From: Maea johnstoni
Taxonomy: Eukaryota; Annelida; Polychaeta; Spionida; Magelonidae
DNA: 64,000 nucleotides
Direction: 5' to 3'
Assembly (NCBI GenBank): GCA_963942565.1
Contig: OZ012684.1
Location: 95,563,055-95,627,054 of the forward strand
In this document: one piece after another, positions 35,908-46,953 of the stretch
Layout: every line of letters starts with the position of its first letter
How positions within the stretch are numbered: position 1 is the first letter of the stretch
The notes under the pieces: model-generated
Database searches by the model: none
Told to the model about the DNA's origin: nothing
The model's input: only the letters and a program-made list of their open reading frames with translations
Position numbers and translations under genes: made by a program

Positions 35908-37007
35908 ATTTGCTTACGACTTTTTAGAGACCAAATGAATCTCAAACAGGAAGTGTCCCAACATCATGCCCTACTCTCTTTATTTCCTGTTTCTACTGCC
36001 CAGGAAATACTCTAGAATAACGCCAAGGCTCAGGGATCTGTCCACACGTCAGCCTATACACTCTTGGCAGTCATGTTCTCGTCCTTTGGCTTAGCACCAC
36101 ATTTCAGTGCTGCCATCTATTCGCAGCTAGCAGAAGTGCTACCACCTCGCATCTCGCTGCCAAACTCTGGACTGTCCATGGTCTTATGGGATTAAGTTGT
36201 GAATATCCAGTCGTTTAAAATGTTTCAAAGCCTACACCCTCATCCTCATAATAGAACCAACTGTGACTGTCTAGGCCATCGGTGAGCAGAGCATTTAAGG
36301 TACCACTTACGGTATCTCCAAACCTCACATAGGCTTGCACACAGAAAGGAAAGATTTTGGCTTTTAATTTTCTCGATATTGAATTTCACCAAATCGAGGG
36401 CGCTTTAAAGTAGCACTTTGGCCATCAAGTCTTATCGGATTTGCTTGAAACGTTGGATCTAAATAGCTAATAGTATTACATATATTAATAGTTAGATTAT
36501 GCAATCTAGAAGTTTAGAAATATGCCTTTTTCTCATTTTCAATGAAAAATCGGAAAGAAATGGTCATGCAATTTGAACACAGCAAAAGTAGAGAAAGTGC
36601 GATAGTTTTCCCTCTGTTTTGATATTTTCTCCAGATTAATGGAAATTGATGGTCGGCAAGTGTGGATAGCATCTCTGTTTGATAACACTATGCATGTTTT
36701 AATGTGTTTACCCGAAATATTTACAACCTGCAAGGAGCTTACATTTATGATTCTCAATGTTTTCTCAATTAAAAGACATTTCAGGCAATATATACTTTAT
36801 ATAGGCCAAGAAGTCAAATTAAAGCAGGGTAGAGGAAAAACCAGGCCCAAAAAATGATCCGCGTAAGCTACGTTAAAAGTATTATAAAAATAATAAATTA
36901 ATAAAATAAAACAAAATAAAATGATATAAAGCAACGAAAAATGAAAGTGGGAAGCATGGCCATGTATGTTATAAGATAAACATTAAAAGAAACTTAAAAA
37001 GAGAGCA

Positions 37008-37125
37008 GCCTACAACACACAGTATTCCCAGGCGGTCACCCATCCAAGTACTAACTGCGCTCGATGTTGCTTAACTTCGGTGATCGGACGAGAACCGGTG
37101 CATTCAACATGATATGGTCGTAGGC
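37008..37125 (-). rRNA. 5S rRNA: 5S ribosomal RNA, copy 22 (consensus)
   Basis: Identical to copy 1; counterpart of 30910, which differs from it by one base. Confidence 0.98.
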
Positions 37126-38227
37126 ATTTGCTTACGACTTTTTAGAGACCAAATGAATCTCAAACAGGAAGTGTCCCAACATCATGCCCTACTCTCTTTA
37201 TTTCCTGTTTCTCCTGCCCAGGAAATACTCTAGAATAACGCCAAGGCTCAGGGATCTGTCCACACGTCAGCCTATACACTCTTGGCAGTCATGTTCTCGT
37301 CCTTTGGCTTAGCACCACATTTCAGTGCTGCCATCTATTCGCAGCTAGCAGAAGTGCTACCACCTCGCATCTCGCTGCCAAACTCTGGACTGTCCATGGT
37401 CTTATGGGATTAAGTTGTGAATATCCAGTCGTTTAAAATGTTTCAAAGCCTACACCCTCATCCTCATAATAGAACCAACTGTGACTGTCTAGGCCATCGG
37501 TGAGCAGAGCATTTAAGGTACCACTTACGGTATCTCCAAACCTCACATAGGCTTGCACACAGAAAGGAAAGATTTTGGCTTTTAATTTTCTCGATATTGA
37601 ATTTCACCAAATCGAGGGCGCTTTAAAGTAGCACTTTGGCCATCAAGTCTTATCGGATTTGCTTGAAACGTTGGATCTAAATAGCTAATAGTATTACATA
37701 TATAAATAGTTAGATTATGCAATCTAGAAGTTTAGAAACATGCCTTTTTCTCATTTTCAATGAAAAATCGGAAAGAAATGGTCATGCAATTTGAACACAG
37801 CAAAAAGTAGAGAAAGTGCGATAGTTTTCCCTCTGTTTTGATATTTTCTCCAGATTAATGGAAATTGATGGTCGGCAAGTGTGGATAGCATCTCTGTTTG
37901 ATAACACTATGCATGTTTTTAATGTGTTTACCCGAAATATTTACAACCTGCAAGGAGCTTACATTTATGATTCTCAGTGTTTTCTCAATTAAAAGACATT
38001 TCAGGCAATATATACTTTATATAGGCCAAGAAGTCAAATTAAAGCAGGGTAGAGGAAAAACCAGGCCCAAAAAATGATCCCCGTAAGCTACGTTAAAAGT
38101 ATCTTAAAAATAATAAATTAATAAAATAAAACAAAATAAAATGATATAAAGCAACGAAAAATGAAAGTGGGAAGCATGGCCATGTATGTTATAAGATAAG
38201 CATTAAAAGAAACTTAAAATGAGAGCA

Positions 38228-38345
38228 GCCTACAACAGACAGTATTCCCAGGCGGTCACCCATCCAAGTACTAACTGCGCTCGATGTTGCTTAACTTCGG
38301 TGATCGGACGAGAACCGGTGCATTCAACATGATATGGTCGTAGGC
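38228..38345 (-). rRNA. 5S rRNA: 5S ribosomal RNA, copy 23
   Basis: One change near the 3' end (CTGTCTGTTGTAGGC); four-T terminator; counterpart of 32130. Confidence 0.96.
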
Positions 38346-39447
38346 ATTTGCTTACGACTTTTTAGAGACCAAATGAATCTCAAACAGGAAGTGTCCCAAC
38401 ATCATGCCCTACTCTCTTTATTTCCTGTTTCTCCTGCCCAGGAAATACTCTAGAATAACGCCAAGGCTCAGGGATCTGTCCACACGTCAGCCTATACACT
38501 CTTGGCAGTCATGTTCTCGTCCTTTGGCTTAGCACCACATTTCAGTGCTGCCATCTATTCGCAGCTAGCAGAAGTGCTACCACCTCGTATCTCGCTGCCA
38601 AACTTTGGACTGTCCATGGTCTTATGGGATTAAGTTGTGAATATCCAGTCGTTTAAAATGTTTCAAAGCCTACACCCTCATCCTCATAATAGAACCAACT
38701 GTGACTGTCTAGGCCATCGGTGAGCAGAGCATTTAAGGTACCACTTACGGTATCTCCAAACCTCACATAGGCTTGCACACAGAAAGGAAAGATTTTGGCT
38801 TTTAATTTTCTCGATATTGAATTTCACCAAATCGAGGGCGCTTTAAAGTAGCACTTTGGCCATCAAGTCTTATCGGATTTGCTTGAAACGTTGGATCTAA
38901 ATAGCTAATAGTATTACATATATAAATAGTTAGATTATGCAATCTAGAAGTTTAGAAATATGCCTTTTTCTCATTTTCAATGAAAAATCGGAAAGAAATG
39001 GTCATGCAATTTGAACACAGCCAAAAGTAGAGAAAGTGCGATAGTTTTCCCTCTGTTTTGATATTTTCTCCAGACATATGGAAATTGATGGTCGGCAAGT
39101 GTGGATAGCATCTCTGTTTGATAACACTATGCATGTCTTTAATGTGTTTACCCGAAATATTTACAACCTGCAAGGAGCTTACATTTATGATTCTCAATGT
39201 TTTCTCAATTAAAAGACCTTTCAGGCAATATATACTTTATATAGGCCAAGAAGTCAAATTAAAGCAGGGTAGAGGAAAAACCAGGCCCAAAAAATGATCC
39301 CCGTAAGCTACGTTAAAAGAATTATAAAAATAATAAATTAATAAAATAAAACAAAATAAAATGATATAAAGCAACGAAAAATGAAAGTGGGAAGCATGGC
39401 CATGTATGTTATAAGATAAGCATTTAAAGAAACTTAAAAAGAGAGCA

Positions 39448-39565
39448 GCCTACAACACACAGTATTCCCAGGCGGTCACCCATCCAAGTACTAACTGCGC
39501 TCGATGTTGCTTAACTTCGGTGATCGGACGAGAACCGGTGCATTCAACATGATATGGTCGTAGGC
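39448..39565 (-). rRNA. 5S rRNA: 5S ribosomal RNA, copy 24 (consensus)
   Basis: Identical to copy 1; counterpart of 33350. Confidence 0.98.
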
Positions 39566-40666
39566 ATTTGCTTACGACTTTTTAGAGACAAATGAATCTC
39601 AAACAGAGCGTTTCCCAACATCATGCCTTACTCTCTTTATTTCCTGTTTCTCCTGCCCAGGAAATACTCTAGAATAACGCCAAGGCTCAGGGATCCGTCC
39701 ACACGTCAGCCTATACACTCTTGGCAGTCATGTTCTCGTCCTTTGGCTTAGCACCACATTTCAGTGCTGCCATCTATTCGCAGCTAGCAGAAGTGCTACC
39801 ACCTCGTATCTCGCTGCCAAACTCTGGACTGTCCATGGTCTTATGGGATTAAGTTGTGAATATCCAGTCGTTTAAAATGTTTCAAAGCCTACACCCTCAT
39901 CCTCATAATAGAACCAACTGTGACTGTCTAGGCCATCGGTGAGCAGAGCATTTAAGGTACCACTTACGGTATCTCCAAACCTCACATAGGCTTGCACACA
40001 GAAAGGAAAGATTTTGGCTTTTAATTTTCTCGATATTGAATTTCACCAAATCGAGGGCGCTTTAAAGTAGCACTTTGGCCATCAAGTCTTATCGGATTTG
40101 CTTGAAACGTTGGATCTAAATAGCTAATAGTATTACATATATAAATAGTTAGATTATGCAATCTAGAAGTTTAGAAATATGCCTTTTTCTCATTTTCAAT
40201 GAAAAATCGGAAAGAAATGGTCATGCAATTTGAACACAGCAAAAAGTAGAGAAAGTGCGATAGTTTTCCCTCTGTTTTGATATTTTCTCCAGATTAATGG
40301 AAATTGATGGTCGGCAAGTGTGGATAGCATCTCTGTTTGATAACACTATGCATGTTTTTAATGTGTTTACCCGAAATATTTACAACCTGCAAGGAGCTTA
40401 CATTTATGATTCTCAATGTTTTCTCAATTAAAAGACATTTCAGGCAATATATACTTTATATAGGCCAAGAAGTCAAATTAAAGCAGGGTAGAGGAAAAAC
40501 CAGGCCCAAAAAATGATCCCCGTAAGCTACGTTAAAAGTATTATAAAAATAATAAATTAATAAAATAAAACAAAATAAAATGATATAAAGCAACGAAAAA
40601 TGAAAGTGGGAAGCATGGCCATGTATGTTATAAGATAAACATTAAAAGAAACTTAAAAAGAGAACA

Positions 40667-40784
40667 GCCTACAACACACAGTATTCCCAGGCGGTCACCC
40701 ATCCAAGTACTAACTGCGCTCGATGTTGTTTAACTTCGGTGATCGGACGAGAACCGGTGCATTCAACATGATATGGTCGTAGGC
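40667..40784 (-). rRNA. 5S rRNA: 5S ribosomal RNA, copy 25
   Basis: One change in box A: GTTAAACAAC in place of GTTAAGCAAC. Confidence 0.95.
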
Positions 40785-41887
40785 ATTTGCTTACGACTTT
40801 TTAGAGACCAAATGAATCTCAAACAGGAAGTGTCCCAACATCATGCCCTACTCTCTTTATTTCCTGTTTCTCCTGCCCAGGAAATACTCTAGAATAACGC
40901 CAAGGCTCAGGGATCTGTCCACACGTCAGCCTATACACTCTTGGCAGTCATGTTCTCGTCCTTTGGCTTAGCACCACATTTCAGTGCTGCCATCTATTCG
41001 CAGCTAGCAGAAGTGCTACCACCTCGCATCTTGCTGCCAAACTCTGGACTGTCCATGGTCTTATGGGATTAAGTTGTGAATATCCAGTCGTTTAAAATGT
41101 TTCAAAGCCTACACCCTCATCCTCATAATAGAACCAACTGTGACTGTCTAGGCCATCGGTGAGCAGAGCATTTAAGGTACCACTTACGGTATCTCCAAAC
41201 CTCACATAGGCTTGCACACAGAAAGGAAAGATTTTGGCTTTTAATTTTCTCGATATTGAATTTCACCAAATCGAGGGCGCTTTAAAGTAGCACTTTGGCC
41301 ATCAAGTCTTATCGGATTTGCTTGAAACGTTGGATCTAAATAGCTAATAGTATTACATATATAAATAGTTAGATTATGCAATCTAGAAGTTTAGAAATAT
41401 GCCTTTTTCTCATTTTCAATGAAAAATCGGAAAGAAATGGTCATGCAATTTGAACACAGCAAAAAGTAGAGAAAGTGCGATAGTTTTCCCTCTGTTTTGA
41501 TATTTTCTCCAGATTAATGGAAATTGATGGTCGGCAAGTGTGGATAGCATCTCTGTTTGATAACACTATGCATGTTTTTAATGTGTTTACCCGAAATATT
41601 TACAACCTGCAAGGAGCTTACATTTATGATTCTCAATGTTTTCTCAATTAAAAGACATTTCAGGCAATATATACTTTATATAGGCCAAGAAGTCAAATTA
41701 AAGCAGGGTAGAAGAAAAACCAGGCCCAAAAAATGATCCCCGTAAGCTACGTTAAAAGTATTATAAAAATAATAAATTAATAAAATAAAACAAAATAAAA
41801 TGATATAAAGCAACGAAAAATGAAAGTGGGAAGCATGGCCATGTATGTTATAAGATAAACATTAAAAGAAACTTAAAAAAAAGAGCA

Positions 41888-42005
41888 TCCTACAACACAC
41901 AGTATTCCCAGGCGGTCACCCATCCAAGTACTAACTGCGCTCGATGTTGCTTAACTTCGGTGATCGGACGAGAACCGGTGCATTCAACATGATATGGTTG
42001 TAGGC
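41888..42005 (-). rRNA. 5S rRNA: 5S ribosomal RNA, copy 26 (variant type)
   Basis: Helix I A-U variant with the GCTTACCAC flank, plus a change of the last RNA base (C to A), which would open the terminal base pair. The T run beyond it is lengthened to about eight. Confidence 0.94.
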
Positions 42006-43107
42006 ATTTGCTTACCACTTTTTAGAGGCCAAATGAATCTCAAACAGGAAGTGTCCCAACATCATGCCTTACTCTCTTTATTTCCTGTTTCTCCTGCCCA
42101 GGAAATACTCTAGAATAACGCCAAGGCTCAGGGATCTGTCCACACGTCAGCCTATACACTCTTGGCAGTCATGTTCTCGTCCTTTGGCTTAGCACCACAT
42201 TTCAGTGCTGCCATCTATTCGCAGCTAGCAGAAGTGCTACCACCTCGTATCTCGCTGCCAAACTCTGGACTGTCCATGGTCTTATGGGATTAAGTTGTGA
42301 ATATCCAGTCGTTTAAAATGTTTCAAAGCCTACACCCTCATCCTCATAATAGAACCAACTGTGACTGTCTAGGCCATCGGTGAGCAGAGCATTTAAGGTA
42401 CCACTTACGGTATCTCCAAACCTCACATAGGCTTGCACACAGAAAGGAAAGATTTTGGCTTTTAATTTTCTCGATATTGAATTTCACCAAATCGAGGGCG
42501 CTTTAAAGTAGCACTTTGGCCATCAAGTCTTATCGGATTTGCTTGAAACGTTGGATCTAAATAGCTAATAGTATTACATATATAAATAGTTAGATTATGC
42601 AATCTAGAAGTTTAGAAATATGCCTTTTTCTCATTTTCAATGAAAAATCGGAAAGAAATGGTCATGCAATTTGAACACAGCAAAAAGTAGAGAAAGTGCG
42701 ATAGTTTTCCCTCTGATTTGATATTTTCTCCAGACATATGGAAATTGATGGTCGGCAAGTGTGGATAGCATCTCTGTTTGATAACACTATGCATGTTTTT
42801 AATGTGTTTACCCGAAATATTTACAACCTGCAAGGAGCTTACATTTATGATTCTCAATGTTTTCTCAATTAAAAGACCTTTCAGGCAATATATACTTTAT
42901 ATAGGCCAAGAAGTCAAATTAAAGCAGGGTAGAGGAAAAACCAGGCCCAAAAAATGATCCCCGTAAGCTACGTTAAAAGTATTATAAAAATAATAAATTA
43001 ATAAAATAAAACAAAATAAAATGATATAAAGCAACGAAAAATGAAAGTGGGAAGCATGGCCATGTATGTTATAAGATAAGCATTAAAAGAAACTTAAAAA
43101 GAGAGCA

Positions 43108-43963
43108 GCCTACAACACACAGTATTCTCAGGCGGTCACCCATCCAAGTACTAACTGCGCTCGATGTTGCTTAAGGCTGTGATGCTGGTGACACACTCAA
43201 AATAAGACAACACCTAGTTTAGCACTCCTGTACCCTTTCTAACAATAGTTATCCAATCCCTGAGGTCTTGGTGTTTCAAATATAAGTTTTCTTTAACTTA
43301 CCTGCTTGGGCTGACGTCAATTTAAGTACAGTTTCAATTTTACAGTGTTTTACCTCAAATGAGGTTTTCTTGATCAATAAAGATTCATTTGATTTATAAA
43401 TACCATATATGTCTGCTAAATATACTAAGCTAGGGCAACTGAAAGGCAAATTTGGAGTTCCTGCAAGAGAATACCTTACAGGATGCGATTTTGGTGGAAA
43501 TTTTACTTAGGAAAGTAGGTCACCATGTCTGACCATTGTGTCAACATGTCTGACCATCGTGACCTACTTTCTTAAGTAAAAGTTTCCACCAAAATCGCAT
43601 CCTGTAAGGTATTCTCTTGCAGGAACTCCAAAATTGCCTTTCAGTTGCCCTAGCTTAGTATATTTTGCAGATATGTATGGTATTTATAAATGAAATGAAC
43701 CTTTATTGATCAAGAAAACCTCATTTGAGGTAAAACACTGTAAAATTGAAACTGTACTTATATTGACATCAGCTCAAGCAGGTTAGTTAAAGAAAACTTA
43801 TATTTGAAACACCAAGATCTCAGGGATTGGATAACTATTGTTAGAAAGGGTACAGGAGTGCTAAACTAGGAGTTGTCTTATTTTGAGTGTGTCACCAGCA
43901 TCACAGCCTTAACTTCGGTGATCGGACGAGAACCGGTGCATTCAACATGATATGGTCATAGGC
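43108..43963 (-). pseudogene. 5S rRNA: 5S gene split by a TTAA-inserted element
   Basis: Gene bases 43108-43174 and 43909-43963 flank a 734-bp fold-back element. The break falls in box A (RNA positions 52-55, TTAA), so the internal promoter is split and normal transcription is not expected. Without the insert the gene differs from consensus by two bases (near 43127 and 43959). Confidence 0.96.
43175..43908. mobile_element. 734-bp fold-back (long inverted repeat) DNA element, TTAA target
   Basis: Flanked by TTAA on both sides (43171-43174 and 43909-43912). The ends read GGCTGTGATGCTGGTGACAC and its reverse complement, and the match continues through almost the whole element: two arms of about 350 bp separated by a short centre near 43541 that holds two direct copies of CATGTCTGACCAT. 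No ORF of note, so it is non-autonomous. The duplication fits piggyBac-type TTAA insertion; TA duplication with one extra terminal base (Tc1/mariner type) is formally possible. Arms differ at only a few positions, so it is fairly young. Confidence 0.9.
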
Positions 43964-45065
43964 ATTTGCTTACGACTTTTTAGAGACCAAATGAATCTCA
44001 AACAGAGAGTGTCCCAACATCATGCCTTACTCTCTTTATTTCCTGTTTCTCCTGCCCAGGAAATACTCTAGAATAACGCCAAGGCTCAGGGATCCGTCCA
44101 CACGTCAGCCTATACACTCTTGGCAGTCATGTTCTCGTCCTTTGGCTTAGCACCACATTTCAGTGCTGCCATCTATTCGCAGCTAGCAGAAGTGCTACCA
44201 CCTCGTATCTCGCTGCCAAACTCTGGACTGTCCATGGTCTTATGGGATTAAGTTGTGAATATCCAGTCGTTTAAAATGTTTCAACGCCTACACCCTCATC
44301 CTCATAATAGAACCAACTGTGACTGTCTAGGCCATCGGTGAGCAGAGCATTTAAGGTACCACTTACGGTATCTCCAAACCTCATATAGGCTTGCACACAG
44401 AAAGGAAAGATTTTGGCTTTTAATTTTCTCGATATTGAATTTCACCAAATCGAGGGCGCTTTAAAGTAGCACTTTGGCCATCAAGTCTTATCGGATTTGC
44501 TTGAAACGTTGGATCTAAATAGCTAATAGTATTACATATATAAATAGTTAGATTATGCAATCACGAAGTTTAGAAATATGCCTTTTTCTCATTTTCAATG
44601 AAAAATCGGAAAGAAAGGGTCATGCAATTTGAACACAGCAAAAAGTAGAGAAAGTGCGATAGTTTTCCCTCTGTTTTGATATTTTCTCCAGATTAATGGA
44701 AATTGATGGTCGGCAAGTGTGGATAGCATCTCTGTTTGATAACACTATCCATGTTTTTAATGTGTTCACCCGAAATATTTACAACCTGCAAGGAGCTTAC
44801 ATTTATGATTCTCAATGTTTTCTCAATTAAAAGACCTTTCAGGCAATATATACTTTATATAGGCCAAGAAGTCAAATTAAAGCAGGGTAGAGGAAAAACC
44901 AGGCCCAAAAAATGATCCCCGTAAGCTACGTTAAAAGAATTATAAAAATAATAAATTAATAAAATAAAACAAAATAAAATGATATAAAGCAACGAAAAAT
45001 GAAAGTGGGAAGCATGGCCATGTATGTTATAAGATAAGCATTAAAAGAAACTTAAAAAGAGAGCA

Positions 45066-45183
45066 GCCTACAACACACAGTATTCCCAGGCGGTCACCCA
45101 TCAAAGTACTAACTGCGCTCGATGTTGCTTAACTTCGGTGATCGGACGAGAACCGGTGCATTCAACATGATATGGTCGTAGGC
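45066..45183 (-). rRNA. 5S rRNA: 5S ribosomal RNA, copy 28
   Basis: One change in box C: TACTTTGATGGG in place of TACTTGGATGGG. Confidence 0.95.
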
Positions 45184-46285
45184 ATTTGCTTACGACTTTT
45201 TAGAGACCAAATGAATCTCAAACAGAGAGTGTCCCAACATCATGCCTTACTCTCTTTATTTCCTGTTTCTCCTGCCCAGGAAATACTCTAGAATAACGCC
45301 AAGGCTCAGGGATCCGTCCACACGTCAGCCTATACACTCTTGGCAGTCATGTTCTCGTCCTTTGGCTTAGCACCACATTTCAGTGCTGCCATCTATTCGC
45401 AGCTAGCAGAAGTGCTACCACCTCGTATCTCGCTGCCAAACTCTGGACTGTCCATGGTCTTATGGGATTAAGTTGTGAATATCCAGTCGTTTAAAATGTT
45501 TCAAAGCCTACACCCTCATCCTCATAATAGAACCAACTGTGACTGTCTAGGCCATCGGTGAGCAGAGCATTTAAGGTACCACTTACGGTATCTCCAAACC
45601 TCACATAGGCTTGCACACAGAAAGGAAAGATTTTGGCTTTTAATTTTCTCGATATTGAATTTCACCAAATCGAGGGCGCTTTAAAGTAGCACTTTGGCCA
45701 TCAAGTCTTATCGGATTTGCTTGAAACGTTGGATCTAAATAGCTAATAGTATTACATATATAAATAGTTAGATTATGCAATCTAAAAGTTTAGAAATATG
45801 CCTTTTTCTCATTTTCAATGAAAAATCGGAAAGAAATGGTCATGCAATTTGAACACAGCAAAAAGTAGAGAAAGTGCGATAGTTTTCCCTCTGTTTTGAT
45901 ATTTTCTCCAGATTAATGGAAATTGATGGTCGGCAAGTGTGGATAGCATCTCTGTTTGATAACACTATGCATGTTTTTAATGTGTTTACCCGAAATATTT
46001 ACAACCTGCAAGGAGCTTACATTTATGATTCTCAATGTTTTCTCAATTAAAAGACATTTCAGGCAATATATACTTTATATAGGCCAAGAAGTCAAATTAA
46101 AGCAGGGTAGAGGAAAAACCAGGCCCAAAAAATGATCCCCGTAAGCTACGTTAAAAGTATTATAAAAATCATAAATTAATAAAATAAAACAAAATAAAAT
46201 GATATAAAGCAACGAAAAATGAAAGTGGGAAGCATGGCCATGTATGTTATAAGATAAACATTAAAAGAAACTTAAAAAGAGAGCA

Positions 46286-46403
46286 GCCTACAACACACAG
46301 TATTCCCAGGCGGTCACCCATCCAAGTACTAACTGCGCTCGATGTTGCTTAACTTTGGTGATCGGACGAGAACCGGTGCATTCAACATGATATGGTCGTA
46401 GGC
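46286..46403 (-). rRNA. 5S rRNA: 5S ribosomal RNA, copy 29
   Basis: One change, ATCACCAAAG in place of ATCACCGAAG, in the loop before box A. The BEL/Pao insertion is 239 bp 5' of its start. Confidence 0.95.
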
Positions 46404-46642
46404 ATTTGCTTACGACTTTTTAGAGACCAAATGAATCTCAAACAGGAAGTGTCCCAACATCATGCCCTACTCTCTTTATTTCCTGTTTCTCCTGCCCAGG
46501 AAATACTCTAGAATAACGCCAAGGCTCAGGGATCTGTCCACACGTCAGCCTATACACTCTTGGCAGTCTTGTTCTCGTCCTTTCGCTTAGCACCACATTT
46601 CAGTGCTGCCATCTATTCGCAGCTAGCAGAAGTGCTACCACC

Positions 46643-46926
46643 TATAGTGAAGAATGAAAATAAATCCTTACACTAGAAGTTGCTTGTTTCTCTTTCAGTT
46701 CTCTGGGTTCAAAATTCCCTCCAAAACCTTCTCTTTTCTTATCCAGTCTTCAAGTAGTCAGTTACAAACATCATAGCCTTGGTCATCTTCAAATCCAGCT
46801 CTCTGATTGGTCAAAAGTCCTGATTCCAATCCATAATGAAACTAGTGCCAAACATTTAGTTCATAATGACAGTGGTACCACATTTTCTCCATATATACAT
46901 TATGTACAATTCGTGGGTCCACGACA
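46643..46926 (-). repeat. 3' LTR of the BEL/Pao element
   Basis: 284 bp; on the element's strand it starts TGTCGTGGACCC and ends TTCACTATA. Near-identical to 52748-53031. Confidence 0.94.
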
Positions 46927-46936
46927 CTCCCCAACC
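46927..46936 (-). promoter_or_regulatory. Polypurine tract of the BEL/Pao element
   Basis: GGTTGGGGAG on the minus strand, directly before the 3' LTR; the expected plus-strand DNA primer. Confidence 0.75.
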
Positions 46937-46953
46937 ACCTGGTTTCAATAAAT

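Larger units (their letters stand above)
35790..41887. repeat. Five-unit higher-order block, copy B
   Basis: Repeats copy A with an offset of about 6,098 bp; the matching private variants lie at 36697, 37739, 37976, 38101, 38599, 39135, 39419, 39606 and 41027. The few differences between the copies show they have begun to drift or convert separately. Confidence 0.9.
18998..43174 (-). repeat. 5S rDNA tandem array, block 2
   Basis: Nineteen full 5S genes, one truncated gene (28967-29044) and the first part of the split gene at 43108. Spacing is 1,217-1,221 bp except where the truncation shortens one interval to 724 bp. A five-unit block is duplicated inside it (see 29691-35789 and 35790-41887). 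Spacers hold nothing beyond what is described for the reference spacer. Confidence 0.97.
43909..46642 (-). repeat. 5S rDNA tandem array, block 3
   Basis: The remainder of the split unit and two full 5S genes (45066, 46286). Ends at 46642 where the BEL/Pao element inserted 239 bp 5' of copy 29. Nothing unusual in the spacers. Confidence 0.96.

Noticed and set aside
43175-43908. Tc1/mariner assignment with TA duplication
   Set aside because: Formally compatible with the ends, but both fold-back elements sit at TTAA, which makes TTAA duplication the simpler reading. Not excluded.
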